From positions 80,643 to 144,642 of the forward strand of contig NZ_RQIT01000019.1 of assembly GCF_003837805.1 (NCBI RefSeq): DNA of 64,000 nt, read 5' to 3'. How positions within the stretch are numbered: position 1 is the first letter of the stretch; each line of letters starts with the position of its first letter. Origin of the DNA: Bradyrhizobium sp. RP6 (GTDB lineage Bacteria; Pseudomonadota; Alphaproteobacteria; Rhizobiales; Xanthobacteraceae). Shown piece by piece: positions 1 to 8,439 of the stretch. A program made the position numbers and the translations under genes. The notes below the pieces were generated by a model. That model had not been told where the DNA came from, searched no databases, and saw only the letters and a program-made list of their open reading frames with translations.

Positions 1-761
1 TGGTCGGCGGTCATGAAGCTGTCGTTAATGAAATAATGCGCTTCCATGAACGGGGTCCCCGGCAATGTGCGCCAGACGTTCAGCGCGGCGAGGTCGAGCC
101 GCGTCCGTGCGGGCTTGTGCTCGGACAAGGTGCGCTCGGTATCGTGCCAGGCCTTCGCCGCCGGGCCATGCACGGCAGGGTCGGCATCGAGGATACGGCG
201 CCAATAGGCACCCACCGGTTGGTCGCGCTCCTCGGGCGTCAGCACGCTCAGGAAATCCTCGTACAGCGCCGGATGGAATTGCGACAGGCGCGAGGTGAAG
301 GCCGTCTCGACCTCCGCCCGCGTGCCGAGAAACGTCGCGCGCAGCGCAATGCCCGAGACGCGCTCCGGATGCGCCTCGGCGTAGGCGAGCGCCAGCGTCG
401 CGCCCCAGGACCCGCCGACCACCATCCAGCGTGTGATGCCGAACTTTTCGCGGATCTTCTCCATGTCCGCGATCAGATGCGCAATGGTGTTGTGCTCGCG
501 CGATCCCTTTGGCCGGCTGCGGCCGCAGCCGCGCTGGTCGAACAATACGGCGCAGAAACGATCGGGGTCGAACAGCCGGCGATGATCGGGCTGGCAGCCG
601 CTGCCGGGCCCGCCATGCAGATAGACCGCAGGAATTCCGTCGGCGCGGCCGACACTCTCGACATAGAGCTCATGGCCGTCGCCGACATCGAGCATGTCGG
701 AGGTCAGCGGCGCAAACGGATCGGCGCGCCTGACCGAACTGGCCGCGTCCGCGTCAGGCAT
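1..761 (-). CDS. pip: Proline iminopeptidase (S33 alpha/beta hydrolase), 3' end outside window
   Basis: Releases N-terminal proline from peptides in the cytoplasm. About 253 N-terminal residues are visible. The oxyanion motif HGGPG lies at residues 49-53, DQRG at about 75-78, and the nucleophile elbow GGSWG at 116-120 with Ser118. The catalytic Asp and His would lie beyond the window edge. The ATG at 761 overlaps the pqqE stop by 8 bases (ATGCCTGA), so it is the distal, probably translationally coupled gene of the pqq operon. The family assignment is firm from the motifs; a role in PQQ precursor processing is only an inference from the position. Confidence 0.88.
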   Translation of the reverse strand, partial: MPDADAASSVRRADPFAPLTSDMLDVGDGHELYVESVGRADGIPAVYLHGGPGSGCQPDHRRLFDPDRFCAVLFDQRGCGRSRPKGSREHNTIAHLIADMEKIREKFGITRWMVVGGSWGATLALAYAEAHPERVSGIALRATFLGTRAEVETAFTSRLSQFHPALYEDFLSVLTPEERDQPVGAYWRRILDADPAVHGPAAKAWHDTERTLSEHKPARTRLDLAALNVWRTLPGTPFMEAHYFINDSFMTAD

Positions 762-1935
762 CGTTCTCGGATTCCAGGGTGCCGCCAGCGAAATTGCGAT
801 ACAGGAAACGGCTGGTCTCGCCTTCGGCCTCGGCTTCCGCCTGCTTGAAGATGGTCTCGTGCAGCGGCGACAGCGCGCAGGCCGGATCGGTATTGGCCGC
901 ATCGCCCGTCAGCGCGAAGGCCTGGCAGCGGCAGCCGCCGAAGTCGATCTCGCGGAATTCGCAAGACTTGCACGGCTCCTTCATCCAGCCGGTGCCGCGA
1001 TAGCGGTTGAAGGCCTCCGAGTTCTGCCAGATCCAGGCGATCGAATGGTTGGAGCGCACCGATTCGAAGTCGAGCCCGGTGACGCTCTCGGCGGCATGGC
1101 ACGGCAGCACCTTGCCGGCCGGCGAGATGTTGAAGAACTGCCGGCCCCAGCCGCCCATGCATTTCTTCGGCCGCAGCGCGTAATAGTCCGGCACGACGTA
1201 GTCGATCGTCAGCCGACCCTTGAGCCGCTCGCGCGCCTCCTCGACGAGGCGGGTGCACTCATCGAGCTGCGCCACCGTCGGCATCAAGGCGGCGCGGTTC
1301 TTCAGCGCCCAGCCGTAATATTGCACATTGGCGACCTCGAGCCGGTCGGCGTCGAGATCGAGCGCCATCTGGATCATTTCGGGGAGCTGGTGCAGGTTCT
1401 GCCGATGCATCACCGCGTTCACGGTGAGCGGCAGATCGAGCTCGCGCGTCCATTTTGCGACCTCGAGCTTCTTGCGGTGGCCGCCTTTGTAGCCGCCGAC
1501 GCGATCGGCGAGGCCTTCCTCGATGCCCTGGAAGGAGATCTGCACATGGCAGAGCCCGGCATCGGCGAGATCGCTGAGCTTCTCGCGCGTCAGCAGCACG
1601 GCCGAGGTGATGAGATTGGTATAGAGCCCGGCGTCGCTGGCGTGCTTCACCAGCTCGACCAGGTCCTTGCGAGCGGTCGGCTCGCCGCCGGAGAAGTGCA
1701 CCTGGAGCACGCCGATCTCGGCGAGCTCGCTCAGCACCTTCTTCCACTCGTCCGAGGTCAGCTCCTTGGCCGAGCGATCGAGCTCGACGGGATTGGAGCA
1801 ATAGGGGCATTGCAGCGGGCAGCGATGGGTGATCTCGAGCAGCACGGCGAGGGGAATGCCGAACGTCTCCGCCGTCGAGCGCTGTTTCTCCAGCACCGCG
1901 AGGCTGTCGCTGGGTGGGATGGTCACGTCGCTCAT
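754..1935 (-). CDS. pqqE: PqqA peptide cyclase, radical SAM enzyme PqqE
   Basis: Forms the carbon-carbon bond between Glu and Tyr of the PqqA peptide, the first step in making the redox cofactor pyrroloquinoline quinone. The protein has 393 residues, normal for PqqE. The radical SAM cluster motif CxxxCxxC is at Cys39, Cys43 and Cys46. The C-terminal SPASM region after about residue 290 has several cysteines for auxiliary Fe-S clusters. Its start overlaps the pqqD stop by four bases (ATGA), and its stop overlaps the next gene (peptidase), so the end of the operon is tightly coupled. Confidence 0.96.
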   Translation of the reverse strand: MSDVTIPPSDSLAVLEKQRSTAETFGIPLAVLLEITHRCPLQCPYCSNPVELDRSAKELTSDEWKKVLSELAEIGVLQVHFSGGEPTARKDLVELVKHASDAGLYTNLITSAVLLTREKLSDLADAGLCHVQISFQGIEEGLADRVGGYKGGHRKKLEVAKWTRELDLPLTVNAVMHRQNLHQLPEMIQMALDLDADRLEVANVQYYGWALKNRAALMPTVAQLDECTRLVEEARERLKGRLTIDYVVPDYYALRPKKCMGGWGRQFFNISPAGKVLPCHAAESVTGLDFESVRSNHSIAWIWQNSEAFNRYRGTGWMKEPCKSCEFREIDFGGCRCQAFALTGDAANTDPACALSPLHETIFKQAEAEAEGETSRFLYRNFAGGTLESENDA

Positions 1936-2243
1936 GACGTCTTCTCCCTGATCTCGGTGAGAAAGCCCTTGTCGGCGAGATCCTGCAGCATGGCGATGAC
2001 ATCGGCGAGGATCGCCTCGCGCGGCGCGGAGTATTTCGCGGCCAGCTGATCGGCGATTTCGCCGACATTGCGCTGGCCGTCGCAGAGCTGCAGGACCTCG
2101 ACTGCGATCTCGTCGGGCGCCAGCACCCGTTCCGGCGCCAGGATCACCCAGACCTGTCGCGTCTCGTCATATTTCAGCTTGGCATGCCGGGGCAGCACGG
2201 GGCGGCTTGCCTCGCTGACGCTGATGTTCCGCGGCCCGGCCAT
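1932..2243 (-). CDS. pqqD: PQQ biosynthesis peptide chaperone PqqD
   Basis: Binds the PqqA precursor peptide and delivers it to PqqE. It has 103 residues and the usual winged-helix RiPP recognition element fold: a beta-rich first half (about residues 14-45) and helices including the conserved GQRNVGEIADQLAAKY segment. In other bacteria it may be fused to PqqC or PqqE; here it is free-standing. It lies between pqqC (25 bp gap) and pqqE (4 bp overlap). Confidence 0.94.
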   Translation of the reverse strand: MAGPRNISVSEASRPVLPRHAKLKYDETRQVWVILAPERVLAPDEIAVEVLQLCDGQRNVGEIADQLAAKYSAPREAILADVIAMLQDLADKGFLTEIREKTS

Positions 2244-2268
2244 TGCTCTTGTCCCTCAGCTCGCCTTC

Positions 2269-3048
2269 CTAGTTTTCTTTGGGCACAAACGCGCCCGGCG
2301 GAATGTGGCCCTCGACATAGGCGTGCTGGAGCGCATCCAGCTGCACCCACAGCACGTTGGTCTTGAAGATCAGCGCATTGCAGACGGAGGCGCGCTCCTC
2401 CGGAGACCTCGCATGCGTCTTGACATAGTCGAGCGCGAAATTGGCATCGCGCGGCGCCTGGGTCAGGCGGCGCTTGAAGTAGCTCATGATGTCGGGATTG
2501 ACGAAATCGTAATGCTGCAACATGCCGGCGATGCGCTCCTCATGGATGCTCGGCGCGAACAGCTCGGTGAGCGATGAGGCGATCGCCTCCAGCGGGCTCT
2601 TCTCGCGGCAGTAGTGAACATAGGCTTCCACCGCGAAGCGCGTCGCCGGCAGGATGCCTTCGGTGGATTCCACGTAAGCGGTGTCGAGCCCGAGTCCTTC
2701 GGTCAGCTTGATCCAGCGTTCGATGCCGCCTTCGCTGCCGACGTCGCCGTCATGGTCCTCGATGCGGTGGCGCCATTCCAGCCGCGTGGCGCGGTCGCGG
2801 AAGCGCGAGATCACCACCGCGTCCTTGATCGGGATCGTGCTCTGGTAATAGTAGCGATTGAGCGCCCAGGCCTGCACCTGGCCCTTGTTCAGCTTGCCGC
2901 CGTGCAGCAGCTTATGGAACGGATGCAGGCTGTGGTAGCGCGTCGCTCCGATATGGCGCAGCGCCGCCTCGAGCTCCTCCGCCGAATTGAGCCTGATATC
3001 CCTGCCGATCGAGAGCGCGGTCATTCCAGTCAGTGATGCGGCGTTCAC
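2269..3048 (-). CDS. pqqC: Pyrroloquinoline-quinone synthase PqqC
   Basis: Catalyses the last step of PQQ formation, a cofactorless ring closure and eight-electron oxidation using O2. The 259-residue protein is all-helical of the haem-oxygenase/TENA fold. Recognisable family segments are HPFHKLLHGGKL near residue 42, the NRYYYQ segment, and DHDGD followed by GSEGG near residues 98-106. The start is a GTG at 3048 that overlaps the pqqB stop (GTGA), which fits coupled translation. Next gene pqqD follows after 25 bp. Confidence 0.95.
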   Translation of the reverse strand: MNAASLTGMTALSIGRDIRLNSAEELEAALRHIGATRYHSLHPFHKLLHGGKLNKGQVQAWALNRYYYQSTIPIKDAVVISRFRDRATRLEWRHRIEDHDGDVGSEGGIERWIKLTEGLGLDTAYVESTEGILPATRFAVEAYVHYCREKSPLEAIASSLTELFAPSIHEERIAGMLQHYDFVNPDIMSYFKRRLTQAPRDANFALDYVKTHARSPEERASVCNALIFKTNVLWVQLDALQHAYVEGHIPPGAFVPKEN

Positions 3049-3974
3049 AGCACGATCTCCGTTCCATCCGCGGGTATCTGCCAGCCCGCCTGCTCAGCGG
3101 CTTTGCGCTCGGGCGAGCCGGGCAGCAACGCCGGATTCGAGTTATTGATATGCAGAAACAGCTTCCTGTCGATATTGAGATCGGCCAGCCGCGCGATGGC
3201 GCCGTCGTCGCCGGACATGGCGACATGTCCCATGCTCCTGCCGGTCTTGTGGCCGAGCCCGGCTTTGATCATCTCGTCGTCGCGCCAGACCGTGCCGTCG
3301 AAGAACACCAGCGCCGCGCCGTCGATCTCGGCCTTGAGCGCGTCGGTCACCTCGGCGCAGGCCGCAATGAAGTAGAAGCACTTGCCGGTGGCCTTGTCGG
3401 TGATCCTCAGGCCCAGCGTATCGCCTTCGCCGCTCTCGCCGCCCGGATGCGCCTTGCCTTCCAGATACCAGGCCGACTTGCCCGGCACTGCGAAGGGCAG
3501 CACCTCCAGGCCGGAGCGCGCACCATCCGGCAGGCGGGGCTCGAATGGCTCATCGATTCCGATCGGCTGACGCCGCACGTGCTTCTCGTTCAGCACGTTG
3601 AAGATGCTGTTGCTGTCCAGAATCGCCAGCACTTTCTCATGCGCATAGATTGTGAACGGCGAGCTCTCGCGCATCGAGAGCAGGCCCGCCACCGCATCCA
3701 CTTCGCCGTTGGTCAGGATCACGCCTGCAATCGGCGTGTGACGCAGCGCGCCCGCCTTGGGGTGCAGCTGTGGCGTGGCATTCAATTGCTGCCGCAGGTC
3801 GGGGGAGGCGTTGATCAGGAACCAGTGCTCGCCGTCGCCGCTGAAGGCCACCGAGGCCTGCGTCCTTTGAAGCTCGTGGCCGCCGCTACGGGCCGCCCGG
3901 CACCCCTCGCACCCGCAATTCCATTGCGGAACTCCGCCGCCGGCCCCGGCGCCCAGGACGACGACGCGAAGCAT
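3045..3974 (-). CDS. pqqB: PQQ biosynthesis protein PqqB (metallo-beta-lactamase fold)
   Basis: An iron-dependent hydroxylase of the metallo-beta-lactamase fold acting on the Glu-Tyr intermediate in PQQ synthesis. It has 309 residues. The N-terminus shows the family hallmark GAGAGGGVPQWNCGCEGC with metal-site cysteines. The ATG at 3974 follows an AGGAGA ribosome-binding site, supporting this start. It is the first large gene of the operon, 133 bp downstream of pqqA. Confidence 0.95.
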   Translation of the reverse strand: MLRVVVLGAGAGGGVPQWNCGCEGCRAARSGGHELQRTQASVAFSGDGEHWFLINASPDLRQQLNATPQLHPKAGALRHTPIAGVILTNGEVDAVAGLLSMRESSPFTIYAHEKVLAILDSNSIFNVLNEKHVRRQPIGIDEPFEPRLPDGARSGLEVLPFAVPGKSAWYLEGKAHPGGESGEGDTLGLRITDKATGKCFYFIAACAEVTDALKAEIDGAALVFFDGTVWRDDEMIKAGLGHKTGRSMGHVAMSGDDGAIARLADLNIDRKLFLHINNSNPALLPGSPERKAAEQAGWQIPADGTEIVL

Positions 3975-4107
3975 GATTCGTCTCCTGGAGGTAACGTCGC
4001 GAGGTGGATCTCAGACCGACACGAATCCTGTCTTCCGGAAACGTATTGTGACCGAAAGACGTCGGACCGAAAGATCCACCTGCGCAGAGCGCAATCTCAC
4101 CAACCGC

Positions 4108-4188
4108 TTACTTGCGGGTGGCGCTCACATACATGTTGATTTCCATGCCGCAGGGCACTTCGATGATCTTCGGGGCTTTCCAGGCCAT
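4108..4188 (-). CDS. pqqA: PQQ precursor peptide PqqA (26 aa)
   Basis: The ribosomally made precursor of PQQ. The protein begins MAWKAPKIIEVPCGMEINMY and ends with six more residues, VSATRK. The strictly conserved Glu16 and Tyr20, the two residues that become PQQ, are in the ExxxY arrangement. A GGAGAG ribosome-binding site precedes the ATG at 4188. It leads the operon pqqABCDE. The gene is too short for most ORF callers but the match to the family is unambiguous. Confidence 0.97.
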   Translation of the reverse strand: MAWKAPKIIEVPCGMEINMYVSATRK

Positions 4189-4451
4189 TTCGGCTCTCCA
4201 TATTCGTGAATTCGGGACGTATCCGCCCGCTCGTTAGACTAATGCCGGCGGAGAACTTCGCCAGTGAAATTTTCCCGACCTAGGTAGTAGGCCGGCAGAA
4301 TTGCTGCACTGCAAAGAGAGCGCATTGCGGCCGCAAAGTTGAGCGAATGCCGTACGCAAAATAACCGATAGGTCGTGATCCCTGTCGGGATAAACGAGTT
4401 GTGAGTATGGAATGGCTTCTATTCGGCTACAGGCGACCCCATGGATCAGGC

Positions 4452-4709
4452 ATGCCCAGATATTTCTTCAACACCCGTATCGGCGACGAATTGATCGTGG
4501 ATCCCGACGGCGAGGACCTGCGCAACCCCGACCGCGCCTGGGAGGTCGCTCGTCAGATGATCCTGGAGGTGGTGAAGTCGGAGGGTGCACAGCCGGCGCT
4601 GCTCGAGGCGGTCATCGAGGTGACCGACGATGATGGGGAAATCGTGCTGGAGTTTCCCTTCACGGAGGCCCTGCTGGACATGCCGGATCAGTCCGCGACG
4701 AGGCATTAG
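4452..4709 (+). CDS. Small conserved protein, DUF6894-type
   Basis: An 85-residue protein of unknown function that begins MPRYFFNTRIGDELI and is followed by an acidic, helical stretch. This opening is typical of the DUF6894 family, which is very abundant in Bradyrhizobium. An in-frame ATG at 4401 would add 17 residues, but the family normally begins at MPRYFF, so I chose 4452. It stands alone between the pqq operon and the amidase gene. Confidence 0.75.
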   Translation: MPRYFFNTRIGDELIVDPDGEDLRNPDRAWEVARQMILEVVKSEGAQPALLEAVIEVTDDDGEIVLEFPFTEALLDMPDQSATRH

Positions 4710-4871
4710 AGGCGCGCAAGGTGTGCTCCCTCTCCCGCAAAGCAAGCGGGAAAGGTTGCAGCGTGTCCGTGGTGAGACCTGTGCGGCACTGACATCCCTT
4801 CACCTCCGCGAAAACCGCATGGCTTTGCCGCGTTCCCGGCGCTAAAAGACGCCGATTACACGGAGCAAGCC

Positions 4872-6272
4872 ATGCAAGATCTCTGGCGCCTGTCGGCCGC
4901 CGACCTCGTTACCCTCGTCAAATCCAAGAAGGTTTCCGCCAGGGAGGCTGCGCAGGCCGGCCTCGCGCGCCTGGATGCCGTCAATCCCCGCCTCAACGCG
5001 GTGATCGACCACCGGCCGGACGACGTCCTCAAACAGGCTGATGCCGTCGATGCCGCCATCGCGCGCGGGGAGGATCCCGGTGTCCTCGCCGGCGTGCCCG
5101 TCACCATCAAGGCCAATGTCGACCAAGAAGGCTTTGCCACCACCAACGGCCTAAAGCTGCAGCGCGACGTGATCGCGCGCGAGGACAATCCGGTGGTCGC
5201 CAATTTTCGTAAATCGGGCGCCATTCTGCTCGGCCGCACCAATTGCCCGGCCTTCTCCTATCGCTGGTTCACCACCAACCTCATCCACGGCGACACCAAG
5301 AATCCCCGCGACTCCTCGCTGACCCCGGGCGGCTCGTCCGGCGGCGCCGGCTCGGCGGTCGCGGCCGGCATCGGCCACATTGCCCATGGCACCGACATCG
5401 CCGGCTCGATCCGCTATCCCGCCTATGCCTGCGGCGTCCACGGCCTGCGTCCGACGCTCGGCCGTATCCCCGCCTTCAATCCGGCGCTGCCGGAGCGCCC
5501 GATCGGGCCGCAGATCATGGCGGTCTCGGGACCGCTGGCGCGCACGGTCAACGACATCAGGATCTCGCTCGAGGCGATGTCAGCCCGCGACATCCGCGAT
5601 CCCTGGTTCGTGCCGGCGCCGCTGGAAGGCCCCGCACGGGACAAGCGCGCCGCGCTCTGCCTCAACCCGGGCGGCCTTGCCACCACGCCGGAGGTGAAGG
5701 CCGCGGTCAGCGACGCCGGCAAGCGGCTCGAACGCGCCGGTTGGACCGTCGATGTGATCGAGGACACGCCGCCGATGCGCGAGGCGGTGGAGTGGCAGAT
5801 CAAGCTCTGGCTCGGCGACGGCTATGAGGCGCAGCTCGAAATGGCCGAGCGCGAGGGCGATCCCGGTGCGCTGGCCTGCCTGCGCGGCAACCGCGCCAGG
5901 GTCACCCCGATGGACCAGGCGAACTACGCCAAGGCGCTGACCCGAAGAGCCGCGCTGACCCGCGAATGGATGTTGTTCTTCGAGAAGTACGCCGTGCTGC
6001 TGACGCCGGTCTCCGGCGAGCTGCCGTTCCCGGACCATCTCGACCGCAAGGATGACGAATCCTTCAAGCGCGTCTGGGAGGCGCAGCTGCCGCAGATCGC
6101 CATTCCCTTCATGGGCCTGCCGGGTCTCGTGGTCTCCACCGGTCTCGTCGGCAAGGCCCCGGTCGGCGTGCACATCGTCTCCGGCCGCTACCGCGAAGAC
6201 CTCTGCCTGCTCGCGGGCGAAGCGATCGAGGCCGGCGGCGTGCCGCCGTCGCCGATCGATCCCGTGGGCTAG
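4872..6272 (+). CDS. Amidase signature family amidase
   Basis: Hydrolyses a carboxamide to acid and ammonia; the substrate cannot be told from sequence. The 466-residue protein has the full amidase-signature catalytic triad: Lys80 (VTIK), Ser155 in the Gly-Ser-rich loop PGGSSGGAGS, and nucleophile Ser179 in TDIAGSIRYP. It resembles GatA, but no gatB or gatC is nearby, so a stand-alone catabolic amidase is more likely. The glutathione peroxidase gene starts two bases after its stop, suggesting a shared transcript. Confidence 0.9.
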   Translation: MQDLWRLSAADLVTLVKSKKVSAREAAQAGLARLDAVNPRLNAVIDHRPDDVLKQADAVDAAIARGEDPGVLAGVPVTIKANVDQEGFATTNGLKLQRDVIAREDNPVVANFRKSGAILLGRTNCPAFSYRWFTTNLIHGDTKNPRDSSLTPGGSSGGAGSAVAAGIGHIAHGTDIAGSIRYPAYACGVHGLRPTLGRIPAFNPALPERPIGPQIMAVSGPLARTVNDIRISLEAMSARDIRDPWFVPAPLEGPARDKRAALCLNPGGLATTPEVKAAVSDAGKRLERAGWTVDVIEDTPPMREAVEWQIKLWLGDGYEAQLEMAEREGDPGALACLRGNRARVTPMDQANYAKALTRRAALTREWMLFFEKYAVLLTPVSGELPFPDHLDRKDDESFKRVWEAQLPQIAIPFMGLPGLVVSTGLVGKAPVGVHIVSGRYREDLCLLAGEAIEAGGVPPSPIDPVG

Positions 6273-6274
6273 CG

Positions 6275-6751
6275 ATGACCGCCATTTACGACTTCAAGGC
6301 CAACTCGCTTGCCGGCGAGGAGGTGCCGATGAGGCATTTCGAGGGGCGGGTGTTGCTGATCGTCAACACCGCGAGCAAATGCGGCTTCACGCCGCAATAT
6401 CGCGGCCTCGAGGATCTCTACCGCGATCTCTCGCCGCGCGGCTTTTCCGTGCTCGGCTTTCCCTGCAATCAGTTCGGGGCGCAGGAGCCGGGCCGGGCGA
6501 GCGAGATCCAGGAGTTCTGCTCGACCAATTACGACGTCACCTTTCCCCTGTTCGAGAAGATCGACGTCAACGGCGCCAATGCGCATCCTCTCTATGAGTA
6601 CCTGAAACGTCAGCGATCCGGCCTCTTGGGCGCCTCCATCAAATGGAATTTCACCAAATTCCTGGTGGATCGTGCCGGCAAGGTGGTCGCGCGCTACGCG
6701 CCGACCGCACGGCCCGAAGGATTGCGACGACAAATCGAGACCCTGTTGTGA
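6275..6751 (+). CDS. Glutathione peroxidase-family thiol peroxidase
   Basis: Reduces hydroperoxides with thioredoxin or glutathione. It has 158 residues with the peroxidatic Cys36 in NTASKCGFTPQY, Gln66 in GFPCNQFG, and Trp124-Asn125 in KWNFTKF, the catalytic tetrad of the family. No signal peptide, so cytoplasmic. It starts 2 bp after the amidase gene and is followed 11 bp later by a DUF3297 gene. Similar proteins are called BtuE in E. coli or Gpx in other genomes. Confidence 0.92.
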   Translation: MTAIYDFKANSLAGEEVPMRHFEGRVLLIVNTASKCGFTPQYRGLEDLYRDLSPRGFSVLGFPCNQFGAQEPGRASEIQEFCSTNYDVTFPLFEKIDVNGANAHPLYEYLKRQRSGLLGASIKWNFTKFLVDRAGKVVARYAPTARPEGLRRQIETLL

Positions 6752-6762
6752 GCGAGACAATC

Positions 6763-7005
6763 ATGAGCGACGAATTTCCGGACCGCCTGTCGGTCGACCC
6801 GAACAGCCCCTACTACAATGCCGACATTCTGGCGCGCGACGTCGGCATCCGCTTCAAGGGCATCGAGAAGACCAATGTCGAGGAGTACTGCATCAGCGAA
6901 GGCTGGGTCCGCGTCACCGCGGGCAACGCCAAGGACCGCCACGGCAACCCGCTGACCATCAAGGTGCACGGACCCGTGGAGCCGTATTTCAGGGATAAGA
7001 AATAG
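6763..7005 (+). CDS. DUF3297 family protein
   Basis: An 80-residue protein of unknown function, beginning MSDEFPDRLSVDPNSPYYN and ending with VHGPVEPYFRDKK. The length and both ends match the DUF3297 family of proteobacteria. It follows the glutathione peroxidase gene by 11 bp and probably shares its transcript. The ATG at 6763 is preferred over upstream in-frame codons because those overlap the peroxidase gene and the family starts here. Confidence 0.82.
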   Translation: MSDEFPDRLSVDPNSPYYNADILARDVGIRFKGIEKTNVEEYCISEGWVRVTAGNAKDRHGNPLTIKVHGPVEPYFRDKK

Positions 7006-7034
7006 CTTGAGCTGAGCGCGCGCCTCTCTCTCCT

Positions 7035-7120
7035 CGTCATTGCGAGCGAAGCGACGCAATCCAGAATCTTTCCGCCGAGGCAGTCTGGATTGCTTCGTCG
7101 CTTCGCTCCTCGCAATGACG
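7035..7120. repeat. Palindromic intergenic repeat, family A copy 1
   Basis: An imperfect inverted repeat: CGTCATTGCGAGCGAAGC at the left, a central GCAATCCAGA...TCTGGATTGC pair, and CGCTCCTCGCAATGACG at the right. Four more copies lie at 8332, 12129, 14783 and 44885. All are between genes. The structure is REP/BIME-like and can fold into a long hairpin on either strand. Confidence 0.9.
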
Positions 7121-7146
7121 ACAATAACCACCGAAAGCCCAACCCC

Positions 7147-8316
7147 ATGTCCGTCCGCATCGTCGACGTCCGCGAGATCACCAAGCCGATCTCATCGCCG
7201 ATCCGCAATGCCTATATCGACTTCACGAAGATGACGACGAGCCTCGTCGCCGTCGTCACCGATGTCATGCGCGACGGCAAGCGCGTCGTCGGCTACGGCT
7301 TCAACTCCAACGGCCGCTACGGGCAGGGCGGCCTGATCCGCGAGCGCTTCGCCGCGCGCATCCTCGAAGCCGATCCGAAGTCGCTGCTGGATGACGCCGG
7401 CGACAATCTCGACCCCGACAAGGTCTGGGCCGCGATGATGGCCAACGAGAAGCCGGGTGGACATGGCGAGCGCTCCGTCGCGGTCGGCACCATCGACATG
7501 GCGGTGTGGGATGCGGTGGCCAAGATCGCGGGCAAGCCGCTGTTTCGCCTGCTCGCCGAACGTCACGGCGTGACCGCCGATCCGCGCGTTTTCGTCTACG
7601 CCGCCGGCGGCTATTACTATCCCGGCAAGGGCCTGTCGATGCTGCGCGGCGAGATGCGCGGCTATCTCGATCGCGGCTACAACGTCGTGAAGATGAAGAT
7701 CGGCGGCGCTCCGATCGAGGAAGACCGTAAGCGCATCGAGGCTGTGCTGGAAGAGATCGGCAAGGACGCGCAGCTCGCCGTCGATGCCAACGGCCGCTTC
7801 GACTTGGAGACGGCGATTGCCTACGCCAAGATGCTGCGGGACTATCCGCTGTTCTGGTATGAGGAGGCCGGCGATCCCCTCGACTACGCGCTGCAGGCCG
7901 CGCTCGCCGAATTCTATCCGGGCCCGATGGCGACAGGCGAAAACCTGTTCAGCCACCAGGACGCCCGCAATCTCATCCGCTACGGGGGAATGCGACCCGA
8001 CCGCGACTGGTTGCAATTCGATTGCGCACTGTCCTATGGCCTGTGCGAATACCAGCGCACGCTTGAAGTCCTGAAGACCCACGGCTGGTCACCCAGCCGC
8101 TGCATCCCGCATGGCGGCCACCAGATGTCGCTCAACATCGCCGCCGGCCTCGGTCTCGGCGGTAACGAGAGCTACCCCGACCTGTTCCAGCCCTACGGCG
8201 GCTTCCCCGACGGTGTGCGTGTCGAGAACGGCCACATCACCATGCCCGACCTTCCCGGCATCGGCTTCGAAGGCAAGTCGGATCTCTACAAGGAGATGAA
8301 GGCGCTGGCGGAGTAG
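7147..8316 (+). CDS. tarD: D-tartrate dehydratase (enolase superfamily)
   Basis: Dehydrates D-tartrate to oxaloacetate using Mg2+. I recognise it as a close match to the Bradyrhizobium japonicum enzyme of known structure. Counting from the ATG at 7147 (389 residues), the catalytic bases fall at Lys184 (KMK motif) and His322 (IPHGGH), and the metal ligands at Asp213, Glu239 and Glu265. That is the numbering reported for that enzyme, which fixes both start and identity. No ribosome-binding site is obvious. Family A palindromes flank both sides, so it is probably a single-gene unit. Confidence 0.93.
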   Translation: MSVRIVDVREITKPISSPIRNAYIDFTKMTTSLVAVVTDVMRDGKRVVGYGFNSNGRYGQGGLIRERFAARILEADPKSLLDDAGDNLDPDKVWAAMMANEKPGGHGERSVAVGTIDMAVWDAVAKIAGKPLFRLLAERHGVTADPRVFVYAAGGYYYPGKGLSMLRGEMRGYLDRGYNVVKMKIGGAPIEEDRKRIEAVLEEIGKDAQLAVDANGRFDLETAIAYAKMLRDYPLFWYEEAGDPLDYALQAALAEFYPGPMATGENLFSHQDARNLIRYGGMRPDRDWLQFDCALSYGLCEYQRTLEVLKTHGWSPSRCIPHGGHQMSLNIAAGLGLGGNESYPDLFQPYGGFPDGVRVENGHITMPDLPGIGFEGKSDLYKEMKALAE

Positions 8317-8331
8317 CCCGGCAACAAATTC

Positions 8332-8418
8332 CGTTATTGCGAGCGCAGCGAAGCAATCCAGAGTCTTTCCGCGGCGGCAGTCTGGATTGCTTCGTCGCAA
8401 GGGCCCCTCGCAATGACG
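8332..8418. repeat. Palindromic intergenic repeat, family A copy 2
   Basis: Begins CGTTATTGCGAGCGCAGCGA and ends with CCCTCGCAATGACG. The inner arms AGCAATCCAGA and TCTGGATTGCTTCG are well conserved with copy 1. It lies between the convergent ends of the tartrate dehydratase and malonyl-CoA decarboxylase genes and could end transcription from both sides. Confidence 0.9.
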
Positions 8419-8439
8419 GTCGGGTGCGAGCTGTGCCCC

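Noticed and set aside
4727..4755. CTCTCCCGC...GCGGGAAAGG near 4.73 kb as another family B palindrome
   Set aside because: It shares only the end motif; too short and diverged to call a copy.
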